From Merluccius polli (lineage: Eukaryota > Chordata > Actinopteri > Gadiformes > Merlucciidae): a stretch of 64,000 bases of DNA. Below, one piece after another: positions 1-11,799 of the stretch. Both the position numbers and the translations under genes were made by a program. The stretch covers positions 49,520-113,519 of the forward strand of contig JAOPHQ010006601.1 of the NCBI GenBank assembly GCA_030340625.1. Reading direction: 5' to 3'. The notes beneath the pieces were generated by a model. The model made no database searches and was not told the DNA's origin. It saw only the letters and a list, made by a program, of their open reading frames with translations. Positions within the stretch are counted from its first letter, which is position 1. The number at the start of each line of letters is the position of its first letter.

Positions 1-839
1 CGGTCAATGGTACAGTAGCGAAGACACAAGGAAGAAACACAGAACAGCAGGGCCATCGGCTGGAAACCCGTCTCTCTCTCCAACGTCCGTCTCCTTAAAG
101 CATATCCGAATTGAGCCACAATATCAAACACTTTTTCATGTCGAATTACCATTAGCTTTGCTTTAGAAGTATCACAATGCAACGCTACGATATGCGGGCA
201 TATTAGCACCGAATGCTACCGCTAGCTAGCACGTCGCTAACCGTGTTACACATCCAGTCTCTTTTCACTATAACAGTTAGATATAGCACAAAATACAGGC
301 ATACACATCATATTCACCTTTTGCAAGTCACACAGAAGCTTATATCAGGACCACGAGTAGTCGACCTCCACGATCAATTTAAATGCTTCCCACACTACGA
401 TGCCTCTTAGCTCTCTGTCGATAGCGTCCGTTTCTTTCTCCACACGTGCTCACTACTAACCTGCGGCACTAGTCCCGCCCCTTACACGGTGACTTTACTC
501 TGATTGGCTCGTGAAGTCTTAACACAACCAAAGGCAAAACAGGAATTAAATGATTGACATGTGACAGTTAACAGGTTTGGTTACACATAAACACGGCTTC
601 TTCCTCTCTTTTTATCCCGGATCACAGATATTTTACAGACTTAATGAACTTAAAGACCTTTATATGAATTTATCTTTTAACTGTAAATAGTCTTATTTAT
701 TAAACTGTACGTATTATATTTATGCTTTTAACCAGCACACATTTTAACCAATTTTACTATTATGAACTCTATTTATTTATTAACTTTTTTAACACAGCAT
801 GTTATTATACTGTTAATTATTTGTTATGCTCTGTAACTT
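1..839. other. No gene seen; possible promoter-like patch
   Basis: I see no convincing coding exon here. A GC box (CCCGCCCC, 474-481) lies about 20 bases from an inverted CCAAT box (503-507). This pairing would suit the start of a minus-strand gene lying off the left edge. The remainder from about 620 is AT-rich. The promoter idea is inference only. Confidence 0.25.
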
Positions 840-2220
840 ATATGATTTTTGTACAGGGCTACACTTGCCTCTGTCAGCATTACGTGGGCAGACGTATGAC
901 GGCACTGCCAATATGTCCGGCAAGTAGCCTACTCAGGTGCACAGGCTCTGATCAGACAGAAACAGTCCCTAGCTGCATACGTGCACTGTGGAGCACATTG
1001 TGTAAACTTGGTCACACAAAAGGCCTGCACAGCTTCAAAAATGGTGAAAGATGCACTTGACTGGGTTCATCAGTTGGGAATCTTATGTGGACTTTCTGGA
1101 AAATATAAAGAGATGTTCCATCAGATTGCTACATCTGATCATGGTAGGCCTACCTACACTCTGTGCTCTGAAACCTCTCTGCCAAACTAGATGGACTGTG
1201 AGACAAAGTGCCATCGGTCTGTGCTCACACAGTATGACTCTGTCCTCACGTCCCTGGGGGAGATGGCAGATAACATTTTGTAGCGTAGGGACTAAAATAA
1301 CTGCAAATAACTAGTGATGGATTTCATGATTCGTTTGCGCGAATCAGTTCGCGTCGTTCAGTTCGCCAAAAAGAGTTGTTTGTTCGTTCGTTCGTTCGTT
1401 CGTTCAGTCGTGTTTCCGGTAGCGGTGAATCATTCACTGAGTCGTTCAGACTCAGCTCCTCCCTCCGTCCCTCGTTCTCATTCGCGAATCGCGAATGCCA
1501 GCCGAGTCAGTCAGACTCGGCTCCTCCCTCGATCACAACATTCAAACGAATCACGAATGCAGTTCTCAGCTGAGTCGGTCTTGGCATCTTACATGGTGGA
1601 GTCTTTAGACTTAGAGCCCATTACAGTGCCACAAATCAGAAAATCACCCAAGCGTTTACACAGAGAAGCAAATGCAGGGCCAAAACTCCCATGGAACACT
1701 ACAGAGTATTGTAAGGTGCTTGACATTGCTGACTCACAGCTAGCAGACAGATTTCAGCAGGATGGTCTACTGACCTGCAGAAACTAGAAAACACCCTGCT
1801 CACTGGGAAAATTGATTCTGTGGTGGATGAATATCCAGAAATTAACACCCAGTTGCTTGCAGTTCAACTACCCATGTTCAGACTTTAACTACCCATGTAG
1901 TTGCAGCACAGATGCTGCAGAGATTCTTACAGTTTTGTCAGTAGTTTTGCGTGGTTTATTTACTGAGGTCAAAACTCTGGTCAGGTTGCTCCTTGTTGTA
2001 CCAGTCTCATCCTCTGAAGCAGAGAGGAGCTTTAGTGCTCTTAGAAGTTTGAAGACTTGGCTACGTTCAACCATGACACAAAAAGGCAGAACCATGTAGC
2101 AGTTTGCAATATCCACCAAGATAAGTGGGACCTCTTAGACAGAAAGTCAGTCTGCAAAGAGTTAATTTCTATTACACAGAGACGTAACCACATTTTTGGT
2201 GATTTTACTTAGGCAAAGAA
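840..2220 (+). pseudogene. hAT-type transposase remnant (ZMYM1/DUF4371-like), broken
   Basis: Translated pieces in shifting frames match the hAT transposases that resemble vertebrate ZMYM1 proteins. Near 883-930 is RGQTYDGTANMSGK, close to the family motif GQ.YDGA.NM.G, followed by a stop. Near 975-1030 is VHCGAHCVNLV, and near 1180-1260 CPTRWTVR plus a VL..L motif. At about 1600-1800 the downstream helical part resumes. At 1960-2200 is the C-terminal hAT dimerisation domain, seen as VPVSSSEAERSFSALRSLK and then a stop. Stops, frameshifts and an insertion near 1305-1580 make it inactive. The host family normally has one open frame of 600 residues or more. Terminal inverted repeats and target duplication were not identified, so the outer limits are approximate. 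Confidence 0.75.
1305..1580. mobile_element. Possible small insertion inside the hAT remnant
   Basis: The transposase similarity stops near 1290 and resumes near 1590. The stretch between has a different character: repeats of TTCG (about 1377-1406), several copies of GAATC/GATTC and GCGAATCGCGAAT palindromes, and no homology to the transposase. It begins with AGTGATGG, which recalls hAT terminal repeats, so it may be a small non-autonomous hAT element. Boundaries and class are uncertain. Confidence 0.3.
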
Positions 2221-2502
2221 TAGAACAGTTACAACAGTTAGCAAGTTCAGAAAATGACAACATTTTGCTGCAATGTAAAGTTCAGTCCAGTATACAATCC
2301 TGTTTGATTGTAAGGTGTGTTGTGTTGGAAAGTTGTCTTATATGTTGCTTTGAATTTTATGGTTAAAACTTTTGATTGTTGTGAATGTGATTTATGCTAT
2401 ATTTTCACTATTCTTCTGATCTGTCTCTCTACATGAGCGGCTCATGCAGCCTGTGTGTGTTTATGTTTATTTACATGAGCAAATAAATTAAGTTTATGTT
2501 CG

Positions 2503-2507
<5 letters not shown>

Positions 2508-2581
<74 letters not shown>
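2508..2581. repeat. (TA)n microsatellite
   Basis: Uninterrupted TA dinucleotides for about 74 bases, roughly 175 bases upstream of the first coding exon of the B7-like gene. Such tracts are length-polymorphic and assemble poorly. Confidence 0.95.
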
Positions 2582-2585
<4 letters not shown>

Positions 2586-2755
2586 ATTTTCTCATGCGGG
2601 GCATGTCCTCAGACCTGCTTCACAGGTGGAAATCTCAACCCCCCCAATGTTCAACTCAAAGTTACGCCCTTGTGTGTGTATGTCGATTTGCATCGAGATG
2701 ATTTTCAACCTTTTCAACCTTTTTATTCAGGTGTAAAGTATAACACCAGTTGAAG

Positions 2756-4800
2756 ATGAAGATGCTGTTTATATTGCTAGGATTTTCCTTTTTCGCCAAA
2801 GGTAAGACAATACTTCCACTTGTTGTACTAACAGTAATACTTGTAACTAGAAAAAGTACATTATAGGCTACACTTGCATTTTACCCTAAAATATCTTCGG
2901 CTGCTCTTGCTTTGTCACATTGTCTCGTTATGACATGCTCACAAAGAATGGGGCAGTATGTTACACACGGCGAGCGTTGCCAAATGAGCAGCTAAATAAA
3001 CACATACTGGGGCTAATAGTTTGGTGACACATGGTTATTTGATTGTGTTGCAATGTAATGTGATATGGAGGCTATGGAGAGATTTTTTTTTTTTTTTACA
3101 GATAAACTTGAGGTTCTCTCTAATGAAGTTGCACCTTTCTCTTTCAGGTTTTACTGACTATACTGTTACAGGAGTGGTCAAAGGAAGCGTCGAATTCATC
3201 TGTGATTCTGACAAACAAAGGGAACTCAAATATCTTTACTTTCAAGGTGGCAAGGATTTTAAAATCTTTTTAAATGGATGGCATTCTTCGAAATCATTCA
3301 AGCCCACACGACCTGAAACCACCAGCGTGAACCACACTGAGAGAACAATAAGCATGTGGGATCTGAAAGTCTCAGACGAAGGGAGATATAAATGCATCAT
3401 CTCATACAAGGATAGCCTTGATGGAACGACTGAAGACACTATAATACACCTGAAGATGACTGGTAGGCCTACATGTCCATCACTCGATCAAACTCTTAAC
3501 AACAACATAGACCTTGGTATAATAAATATAAATTACCCATTAAATTCAACGGGTCCAACCATTTTAGGACAACCCATCTACTATTATCTTACAACTTTCT
3601 TTTGAACTTTGATAACATTTCATTGTGGGCCTGTGAAGCCCTTTGAAACTACTATTGTGATAAAGGTCTCTTCTAATGAACTTGCCTCGTTTCTCCCTTC
3701 TCTAGCAAACCACAGTGCACCCACAATAACGCACCGCAACTGTGAAAAAGTTGGTGAGGGTTATTGCACACTTACGTGTACTGCCATCGGGGTCTTTCCT
3801 GTCAGCAAGATAGCATGGGATGTTCCTCTTGTCCTTGAGCAACGATGGACGGAAGTGAACCACAGTGATACAGTGGTACAGGATATCAATACCTTGCTGT
3901 ACAACATCTCTAGCACCGCTAACTTCAGCTGTCCAGGTGAATTACAGCAAAACACCAACTGCTCTGTGGGGGGCGTTTCCTCCGTCAAGACACCCGTGTG
4001 TCAGCAGCACAACGGTAAATATAATTTAGGGAAACGGGCAAATGGATTATCGTGATAGACTGTTATTCAAATAGTCCAAGATTCATTTATTTGTGTTATA
4101 ACTTTGTTCTTAAGTGGGTTTATTACACATGTATTTCACAGTTTACAGAGTTAACAGCTTCTCCTCTTTTTCTTGGCCCCTCAAAGACGAAGTGAATAAA
4201 ATGCCAAATCCTTGAATACTGTTATTTTCGCAAATTAAGCTTGAAGTTGGTGCTGTTTTACCAAAATTGCTAATATAAAAAAAGCCCTGTTATTGCTTGT
4301 GTGGGCTGCTATAACTATCTATACATGAACACTCTAGTTGACATAATAGTGTCAGCACAAAGGTAAATGTAATTTAGGGAAATGGGCAAATAGGGATTAC
4401 AGTGGTAGTCTCGGTTACTAGAGGTTGGTGGAAGCAAAGAGATGCACTCATGTTTGTCAGGTTTTTGTTCTATGCAGTCATTTGAGAAAATGCATTCAAA
4501 AGAAAATAACTGGTTTGCCTGTAAACTATACAGAGAATTAAAAACCACAAATCATATTTTTAATGAGGGTGCTATTTCAATAAATACTAATGTTCATGCT
4601 GGCGTTTGTGCATTTTTCTCAATTCTAAAGATGAACCTACTAACTCTCCTGGTGTAGGCACAACCATGGGACGAGAGGTACCAGTTGGAGTGATGGCCGT
4701 GGCAGGTGTCCTGCTGCGGTTATTCCTGCTGGTGATAGTCGTGGTGGTGATAGTCGTGGTGGTGAAAGTCCTGTATTGGTATAAAATGAATCATAACTAA
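2756..4800 (+). CDS. B7/CD80-CD86-like immunoglobulin membrane protein
   Basis: Four coding exons keep phase 1 throughout: 2756-2801 (signal peptide, MKMLFILLGFSFFAKG), 3148-3462 (V-type Ig), 3706-4014 (second, C-type Ig) and 4658-4800 (stalk, membrane span, stop). The product is 270 residues. Domain 1 has the paired cysteines in VEFIC and DEGRYKC, the latter being the D.G.Y.C motif. Domain 2 has CTLTC...FPVSKIAW and ISSTANFSC, the spacing seen in CD80/CD86 second domains. N-glycosylation sequons NHT, NHS, NIS, NFS and NCS suggest an extracellular face. The membrane segment is made almost wholly of Val/Ile/Leu from short repeated GTCGTGGTGGTGATA units, followed by a tail of about seven residues (YKMNHN). 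A consensus donor directly follows the stop, so the 3' UTR is spliced. Assignment to the B7 family rests on architecture and motifs, not on a search. Other two-Ig receptors (VSIG or a diverged butyrophilin relative) are possible. Ligand and function are unknown. Confidence 0.65.
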
Positions 4801-5072
4801 GGTAAGCGCACGTTAGAACATTGAGTAAACAAACAAATGGAGCGAAAGCAAAAGTTCAATCAGGAGACAACGACATTCCCCTTCTATTTCTTGTTGCTCT
4901 ATGTCTGGATTCATAATTCCCACGCTGTTATTGCAAGCCCCCTTCATCTCTCAACCAATCAGGACTCATGCATTAAACAGGAGTACAATTGTGTGCCAAT
5001 GCAAAGCGTATATATACACATCTCTCATTCATGCTAGTCTTGTTGCAGCCTCCCCCCATCCTGCTTCACCTG
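4801..5072 (+). other. 3' intron and start of 3' exon of the B7-like gene
   Basis: The stop codon at 4798-4800 is followed at once by GGTAAGCGC, a good splice donor. A pyrimidine-rich TTGTTGCAG acceptor ends at 5048. The putative 3' UTR exon therefore starts at 5049 and after 24 bases runs into the retroviral LTR at 5073. Its continuation should resume at 19941, beyond the retrovirus. This is inferred from splice signals only. Confidence 0.45.
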
Positions 5073-5902
5073 TGTAGTGTATTTTCTGATATACATTTAC
5101 AGGTTATTCTACTTCTTTCTGTGTCATGTGTCATGTGTCATGAGAGAACATCCTGTGTCTCTCTGTGAACTAATTAGGGGTAGTCCTGAGGGCCTGCTGA
5201 GGGGAAGCAGGATGCCCTGATGACCCCAAACTAATGACAAGATGCCCTGAGGACCTCCTGATGACCACCGGAAGTGTTTCCATATGTGGTTTAAGATAGG
5301 GAGCTGTTTGTGTTGTGTTGTAGATCTGAGGGTGTATTGTTTCGGCTTGCTGGACTGTCACGTATGGTCCGGCTCAGGCCTATAAGAAGTGTGTGTATTA
5401 GAGAGGATGCAGAGTTTCGGACCCCATTGGGGGATTCGGACTCAGATTCGGAGAAGATTCGGCCACCATTCAGATGCATAGAATGTCATCCCGCTTGTGT
5501 TCTCTGTTAAATAAAAAGTTATTGTGGAGGGTGTATGTGGAGTGCTGTTGATGGCTGGTTTACAGCCTCACCTGGCCTGAGTCAGACTGATTGGACTCTG
5601 GCTGGGTGGGGCTGCACACCTGTGGTGCATGAGCAATCATGGCACCCAGGATAAACCAGCCATCAACACACACACTCGTGGAGGAGCCACTGTCATGACA
5701 AGTTGTACCATCAGCTCGGCCTATACCACCACCACTCCTTGAGTGTGTGTTGATGGCTGGTTTATCCTGGGTGCCATGATTGCTCATGCACCACAGGTGT
5801 GCAGCCCCACCCAGCCAGAGTCCAATCAGTGTGACTCAGGCCAGGTGAGGCTGTAAACCAGCCATCAACAACACACACTCCACATACACCCCCACAACTA
5901 CA
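5073..5902 (+). repeat. 5' LTR of the endogenous retrovirus
   Basis: It begins TGTAGTG and ends ACTACA, with an AATAAA signal near 5510. It matches 19372-19936 closely from about 5134 to 5527. The last part differs: about 75 bases present in the 3' LTR are missing here and a palindromic repeat (5523-5896) stands in their place. The start also lacks a short stretch present in the 3' copy. Confidence 0.85.
5523..5896. repeat. Long inverted repeat (fold-back) made of two solo-LTR fragments
   Basis: The left arm runs about 5523-5690 and the right arm about 5740-5896; they are nearly perfect reverse complements around a spacer of some 50-60 bases. Each arm is a copy of the module also found at 20057-20220 and 51713-51870, with GTTGATGGCTGGTTTA at one end and its complement at the other. 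The unit sits inside the 5' LTR of the retrovirus. DNA or RNA from here could fold into a hairpin of roughly 160 base pairs. Confidence 0.85.
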
Positions 5903-5906
5903 TTAT

Positions 5907-5924
5907 TGGCGTCACGAACAGGAT
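5907..5924 (+). other. Primer binding site, tRNA-Ser type
   Basis: TGGCGTCACGAACAGGAT lies four bases after the 5' LTR. It is the exact complement of the 3' end, including CCA, of vertebrate tRNA-Ser(CGA) as I recall it (CCTGTTCGTGACGCCA). This marks the start of minus-strand DNA synthesis and supports the LTR boundary. Confidence 0.75.
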
Positions 5925-8900
5925 TGGCTGAATGCGCAAAATCGTTGACCAGAGACCAACTCAACGCAGTTTAGACCCAGAAGAAACACGCGCAAAAATA
6001 GGTGAGTTCACGTTTACCTAACTTCTGGTTTTATACTGTGTTCAGGTGTTTTCTGTTATGCGGTGGGTCCGCAACCAAAACAAGTCTCTGCGGAGAAGAA
6101 TAGGCTGGTGGATGATGGGTGAGAGAGTTCCGTTTACTAAATTTACTAAAAATATACTTGGAGAAACAAAATGAAATTAAAGTAACAAATGAAACTAAAA
6201 GCAACAAAGTTTGGAAATAAAAAACAAAAATAAAAACAAGAGGAATAGAGGCTTTGATATGGTTAAGGACGTCAATGGGAGACAGTTTAGTGTGTGCGGG
6301 ATTCGAGAAAAAGCCCATTGACAGCAAAAATGGAAATGCGAGACATAATAAAGACAAAAAAGAAATTGCATAAACACCTAAAGTTGGATATAGGGAAAAT
6401 TAAGAAGCTTCAAAATAAGTGTTGTGTTCAATGTTCAATGTTCTGTGTCTGTTTGTGCTTTGCTCAGTGTTACTGTGAAGTAAATGTGGTTCGGCTGTGG
6501 AGAAAGAACAAAGAAAAAAGGCGATGACCAATCCCTGTTAAAAGGGACAAAGAAAAAAGGCGTTGGCCAGTCTATTATTTGGCGCGTAAGAAAATTAATG
6601 TGGATCATTAGGCCTAAAGTTAATTTTTAAAGTCTATGCTTGTTCAATGCAAGTGCCTAGCGACGGATATGTGAGAGACTGTAAAGGAAAAAGTAGAATA
6701 AACATCGGTTATAGATATTATTACATTGCGTGAGTGTGTTAAAGATGCGTGAATGAAGTTACTTATTTGTAAATTGAGCTCTAAATATTATTAATGACAA
6801 GTGGCCTAATTGTGGGAGTGACGACTCCTCATGTAAATATTGAAGAAAGAATTCTTACTTTTTGAAGGTGTAAAACTGTTTAGATTAAGAAGCTGCTGGT
6901 TGAAGTCTAGGGAAAGACTCGCAGGGGCGTTGCAAATAATTCTCTAGCCGGGGGGCCACCAGGTTTCCCCCTCGGATTCAGAAGAGCATTGGACAAACTC
7001 TGCTCTCTCTCTGTGATCACATTAACAAGTAAACTGCGCATGTGTGGGTTTTAGGATGAGCTACAAGTTACAGACACGTGGTCACGCCCCTACTGCACTC
7101 TTGGAGCTGCAAGGGGGGGGGAGGGCGGACTGAAGCCCAGTACAATAATGCTGTTTATTGGTGGTCATTGATCATGAATTATATTATCGAAACTTTAAAT
7201 TCATAAATAACTCTATGTTGACAGATGTCATTACTGCAATAAAAAGTGTTTCTGTGTCAAGCCGATTGATTATTCTTAAGCGTCAACTTGTCAGTAATAT
7301 GAAGCAAGTTGTTCAAATAGACATAAAATCTCTTATTTTCCTTTATCTACATTTGCACGAGAACCTTAAGCGAAGGAGGGGACCTCCACAGCCAGGGGGC
7401 TCCTTTCCAAAGAAATATCTCGAACGTCTCGTGTGGTGTCTAGTAATGATAAGAAATTACAAGGTTAACAAAGAAGGAAAGAACATAAATAAATTAAAAG
7501 GGGGGAGAGAAAAATTAGTATTAGAAATGGTTAGTATGGAAAAAATAAAAATAAAAACATACTAGGAAACATAGATAATAAAGGAAAGTTGGATATGGCA
7601 AAATGGGATGATGAAAGTTAGTGGTGATTGATAAAACAGAGGGATTTATTTAGAAAGTCAGAGGGAAGAAAATAGAAGGATAGAAGAAGAGATGAGGGAT
7701 AAGAAAAGTTAGAGAAAGTGACAGAAGGGAAAGAGAGAAATGTGGTCAAAAGAGAGAGGGACAGAGAGCAGAGAGAAAGGAAGGGGGCCTGGCCCGGAGA
7801 AGAGGACAATAAAGCAGGGCAGCACTAGAGCTGCAAGAAGTACTTAAGATAAGAAGATCTAAGAGAGAGGGAGGCAATAAAGAGTTATGCAGGAGTTTAC
7901 CCTATAATAGTAGTGGTGATGATGATAATGATAATATTAATAGTAGTAATAATAATAATAATACATTTTATTTGAAGGTGCCTTTTAAGACACACAAGGT
8001 CGCCTTACAGTGCAGGGACAACAAGCTCAGTATGTCCATGAGGATCGCAGGACTTAGAGGGGTTAGAATAAAGCATAATAAAGAAAGCGCTGCGAACATT
8101 AGAACGTTTAAGGATCTGTTGGGACATAGAAAGTACACATGTAGAGATCAACGATGTATTAATGTCTGTTATTTGTTTTTGTGTTTTCTGTTGATTTGTT
8201 TTCTCTGTGAATTTGTTTTATAACTGTGTGTGTAAAAGTGTTTTAGTGTTTTGTGGGACAATTAGCAGACCAACAGCTCAGTTAAATTGGGTACTATTCA
8301 TTTAAATCAGAAGTTATCTCCTCTACCGCTCGTCCACAGAAGTCCAGGGGTCAACCAGCGCTGGGGACTCCTCCTCACCAAACTGAGGTAGTGGGACCCG
8401 CCCTAAAGGGACCCTGCGGGAGCGCAGTAGTTATTACAGTGTAAAAACCTGATACGCAATGTTGCGTGTGTAACAGTTAAACAAGTCCATCAGTGGGTTG
8501 CTTAGTTTACCTCCATAGTGTGGTGTTGAAACAGTTGAAAGAAAGTTTGTTCTGGGTTGCCAGGGTCTACCGGTAGGTGTGTTCCCCAAAGGGGGAGAGT
8601 GGACTGCGTGGTATAAGTCCCGCACTGTTGTCATGGCCAGCCATTGTTTTCTTGTTTTCCATATGTTTTGTTGAAATAGATTTAATTTTATTTTTGTTTT
8701 ACTTTTTTGTGTTTTATTTGTTAAATTGTCAAATTGCTTTGGACAGACAAATGTTGTCTGAACATGCCAACAAAAATGCCTGTGATGTGAATGGAGTTAA
8801 AACAGGTGGAGACAACAGCTCCCCTACTGCTAGAAACCTGCACTGCATGTTGTAGTCCAGGAAGTTTTCTGCACACGTGCTTCTGTGTGTGTGTGGATTT

Positions 8901-9880
8901 GATAGTTGTTACCCCCAGTGGCCAACTTGCAAATACTTTTGCAGCTTGTGGGAATGAGCTACTGTTAACTCAGTGGAGTTTTAGAACAATACTTACTGTA
9001 TTGTACCATTTTTATGCCATTTCTCCTATTTATGAGACTATTTACCTTTGAGTGAAAGTTACAAGGTACATTTTATTCAGTAACAACGTAGGTTGTTAAC
9101 ATCCTTTTGAGCAATAACCTGGTTAAAGTTATCACTGTAAAGTACTTCAGCAATCTGTTGGGAAGGGATCGAATGCACAAGCTAGATTTTTTTTATTGAC
9201 CTTGGGAAGAATTGGGTTTACCTTGCAAACGCCAACGCCTAATGCTGTTATGCTGTGTTGAATATCTTTATTTGTAAGCTTCGTCCACCACCGCGTCACA
9301 ATTACAGCGTTAACGCCGTGTGGTGTCTCCATTATGCATACACATGACTGCATGGGTAGCTGTCATAGATATCTGTCTCTACTCCTCCACAGTCACCTAT
9401 CCTATGGGCTGAACATGAGAATCTGAAGGGATTTTTCCCATACACGGCATCCTGCAACAGGCCATTAGGGAAGGCTGGTTAGCCTATGACGGGTAAGATC
9501 CCACCTTGAAACCCCGGGACGACCTAAGGCAGGCACAGTCACGATTACTTGGCCAAGTCACTGAGCACTGACTCACTTGATCATGAAGTGACGAGAAGAT
9601 GAAACCATCAAAGGAGAAACCATTTGGGTTGAAATATGGAGGATAGGATAGATCTCAGACATGTCGGCTTAAGCAGTGGAAATGGTGGCAATAACTAGGA
9701 CATGTCATTTTTTTAAACCCTTAAGGTGTATAAGGATTCGCCTTTCATTTTCGGTGTAGTGCATGATTTGGTAAATTTGGTAACAGCGTGATTTAAAAGC
9801 GGCTGATGGTAAACCCATATCATATCAAAATTTAGGTTTATGATTTACTGGCTGCAATTTCCCTTTCTACTAGATTGGCT
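5925..9880 (+). other. Decayed leader, gag and early pol of the retrovirus; no intact frame
   Basis: By position this should hold the leader, gag, protease and reverse transcriptase. I find only short open stretches (for example 6294-6527 and 7158-7565) that I cannot assign, and no readable zinc knuckle, protease DTG or RT YxDD motif. Purine-rich tracts occur at about 7440-7880 and a small ATA/GAT microsatellite at about 7908-7965. A string of G residues (7110-7117) and other low-complexity patches suggest long decay or further unrecognised insertions. Confidence 0.4.
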
Positions 9881-9972
9881 GTAGTTGAGGTTAAAGGGCA
9901 TGGCACCTTAGTAGGGATATAGGCAGAAGGTAACTACTTAGCTGACTTAGCCTCGAGCAAGGTGTTGGACAA
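9880..9972 (+). pseudogene. Retroviral pol remnant: end of RNase H
   Basis: Translation gives VKGHGTLVGI, a stop, then AEGNYLADLASSK, matching the RNase H C-terminus where a His motif is followed by a GN..AD..A motif. It is colinear with the integrase core that resumes at 16138, after the Harbinger insertion. Recognition rests on a short motif. Confidence 0.5.
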
Positions 9973-10502
9973 TCATACAGAGGTGCATGCCATGGTGCTC
10001 ATGGACATTTTGTCGCACCTACCTGGCTGTTACATTTGCTCATTAAAGATGCGCATGGTTTTGACCATGGCGCACGGGGGGAGGTTATGAAGGAAATCAG
10101 AAAACAAGGTTTTTATCAGAAAACAAGATTTTTGGTCGCCATACTTGCAAACAATGATTGATAATCAGCGCAATGATTGTGAAGTAACGATGCAGAAACG
10201 ACGTAAGAAAAACAATCACTACTCCAGTGGGACACATTCCCACACCCGAGGGGCCATTTAGACATCAGGGGCCGTATTCACAAAGGATCTTAGCGCTAAA
10301 AGTAGCTCCTAACTGGCGAATTTAGGAGAAACTCCTAAAAATAATGGGCGTGTCAGTCTTAAATTTAGGACTCCTAATTTTTTTCACTAAGAGCAATTCA
10401 CAAAGGATCTTAGGCCTAAAAGTAGCACCTAAGTCTAGGAGAGCTTAAAAGTCCTCGAGAGGACTCCTAACTCACTAAGACCTATTCACAAAGAATCGGA
10501 AA

Positions 10503-11610
10503 ATGGCTGCGAGACGAAATGTTTTGGAGACAATGGAAGAGCGTGAATTGATAAAGAGATATAGGCTAAATCGCGAGGGTATACAACTTGTTGTCGAATT
10601 AGTTCGGGATGCAATAATATCCCCAACTAACAGGAATAACCCGATTACTCCGGAAATTAAATGTTTTGCAACACTGCGTTATTTGGCAACAGGGAAAATG
10701 CAACTTTGCAATGCCGACGACCTAGGAATATCGCAACCATCAGTCAGCCATAAACCAAACACTCAACGCGCTCTGTAGACCACATATCATCCAACAGTTT
10801 ATCCTGTTTCCTTTGGACAATCAACAACTACACAGGATCAAAGCCAACTTCATGGCATGCAGGTATGCCCGGTGTGGTCGGTGTTGACGGGACGCACATA
10901 AAAATAATTGCGCCATCAAAAGATGAGGACGTGTTCGTAAATAGAAAGAAATTACATTCCATCAACACTCAGATTGTTTTTGATGCAACTTTTAACATTA
11001 TTGATGTTGTTGCAAAGTGGCCTGCAGGGTCTACCCATGATCCGCGTATTTTAATGGGGAGCGGTCTGAGGCAGCTTTTTGAGAGGCACAATGTACCAGT
11101 TGGGTGTCACTTGCTGGGTGACAGTGGCTATCCCTGCAAGACGTATTGACACCCTATCTCAATCCACAACCGGGAGCACAGTTAAAGTATAACATGTAAG
11201 TGATCACGCAGATTACGTTTAGTCCTATTCGTAAAAAAAAACATCGTATTAGCAATTTGTCGCCTTTTATTTGTTGAATCCATATTTATTATGTTTTACT
11301 GTTTTCCTCCATATATGTTAGCGCACACAAAAATACACGGAATGTTGTGGAGAGAGGAATTGGGCAGATGAAATGTCGGTTTCATGTCCTGCACAGCGAA
11401 ATACGCCTGAGCCCAGAGAGGGCAAGTACAGTGATTACTGTATGTGCCATTCTCCACAACCTCTGCAAGCGGAGGAACATTCCACAGCCAGATGAGGACG
11501 ATGACCACAATGATGATGGCGATGATGGCGATGATCATGATGAATTTGGCCGTGTGGAACAGAGTGGACTGGCATTTAGGGATCACTTTGTGAATACACA
11601 CTTTAGGTAA
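10503..11610 (+). pseudogene. Harbinger transposase (HARBI1-like), frameshifted
   Basis: The N-terminal piece starts MAARRNVLETMEERELIKRY at 10503 and stays open to about 10745, where a one-base slip ends it near 10778. The DDE nuclease part follows at 10865-11149. Its first catalytic Asp lies in VGVDGTH and the second in LLGDSGYP. A further slip produces the stop at 11147-11149. After a probable intron (donor near 11194, acceptor just before 11322) the last exon carries the catalytic Glu in NVVERGIGQMK and the helix ILHNLCK, then an Asp-rich tail ending at 11610. All three catalytic residues survive although the frame does not. HARBI1-type transposases are usually about 350 residues, which fits the combined length. 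Confidence 0.85.
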
Positions 11611-11799
11611 ACACCTTGGCACAAATCAGTCAACACACATGTGTAGTTGATAACATTTATTTAATACATTCATACGTTTTCCTTCATTTTTTCTAATTTC
11701 AGAGTGTAATATTCGGCCTTTAATTTTAATAGCTGCTCTTTTGCCTTTAGGACCTTTTTCTGCCTTTTTAAAACCCCCATTTCCATCCTAATTTTTTCT

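Noticed and set aside
2496..2753. Open frame of alternating Tyr/Ile
   Set aside because: It is the translation of the (TA)n tract.
2756..4800. IL18BP
   Set aside because: The position fits, but IL18BP is secreted with a single Ig domain, and this has two Ig domains and a membrane span.
11296..11622. Minus-strand frame opposite the Harbinger transposase
   Set aside because: Shadow of the transposase exon with its Asp repeat.
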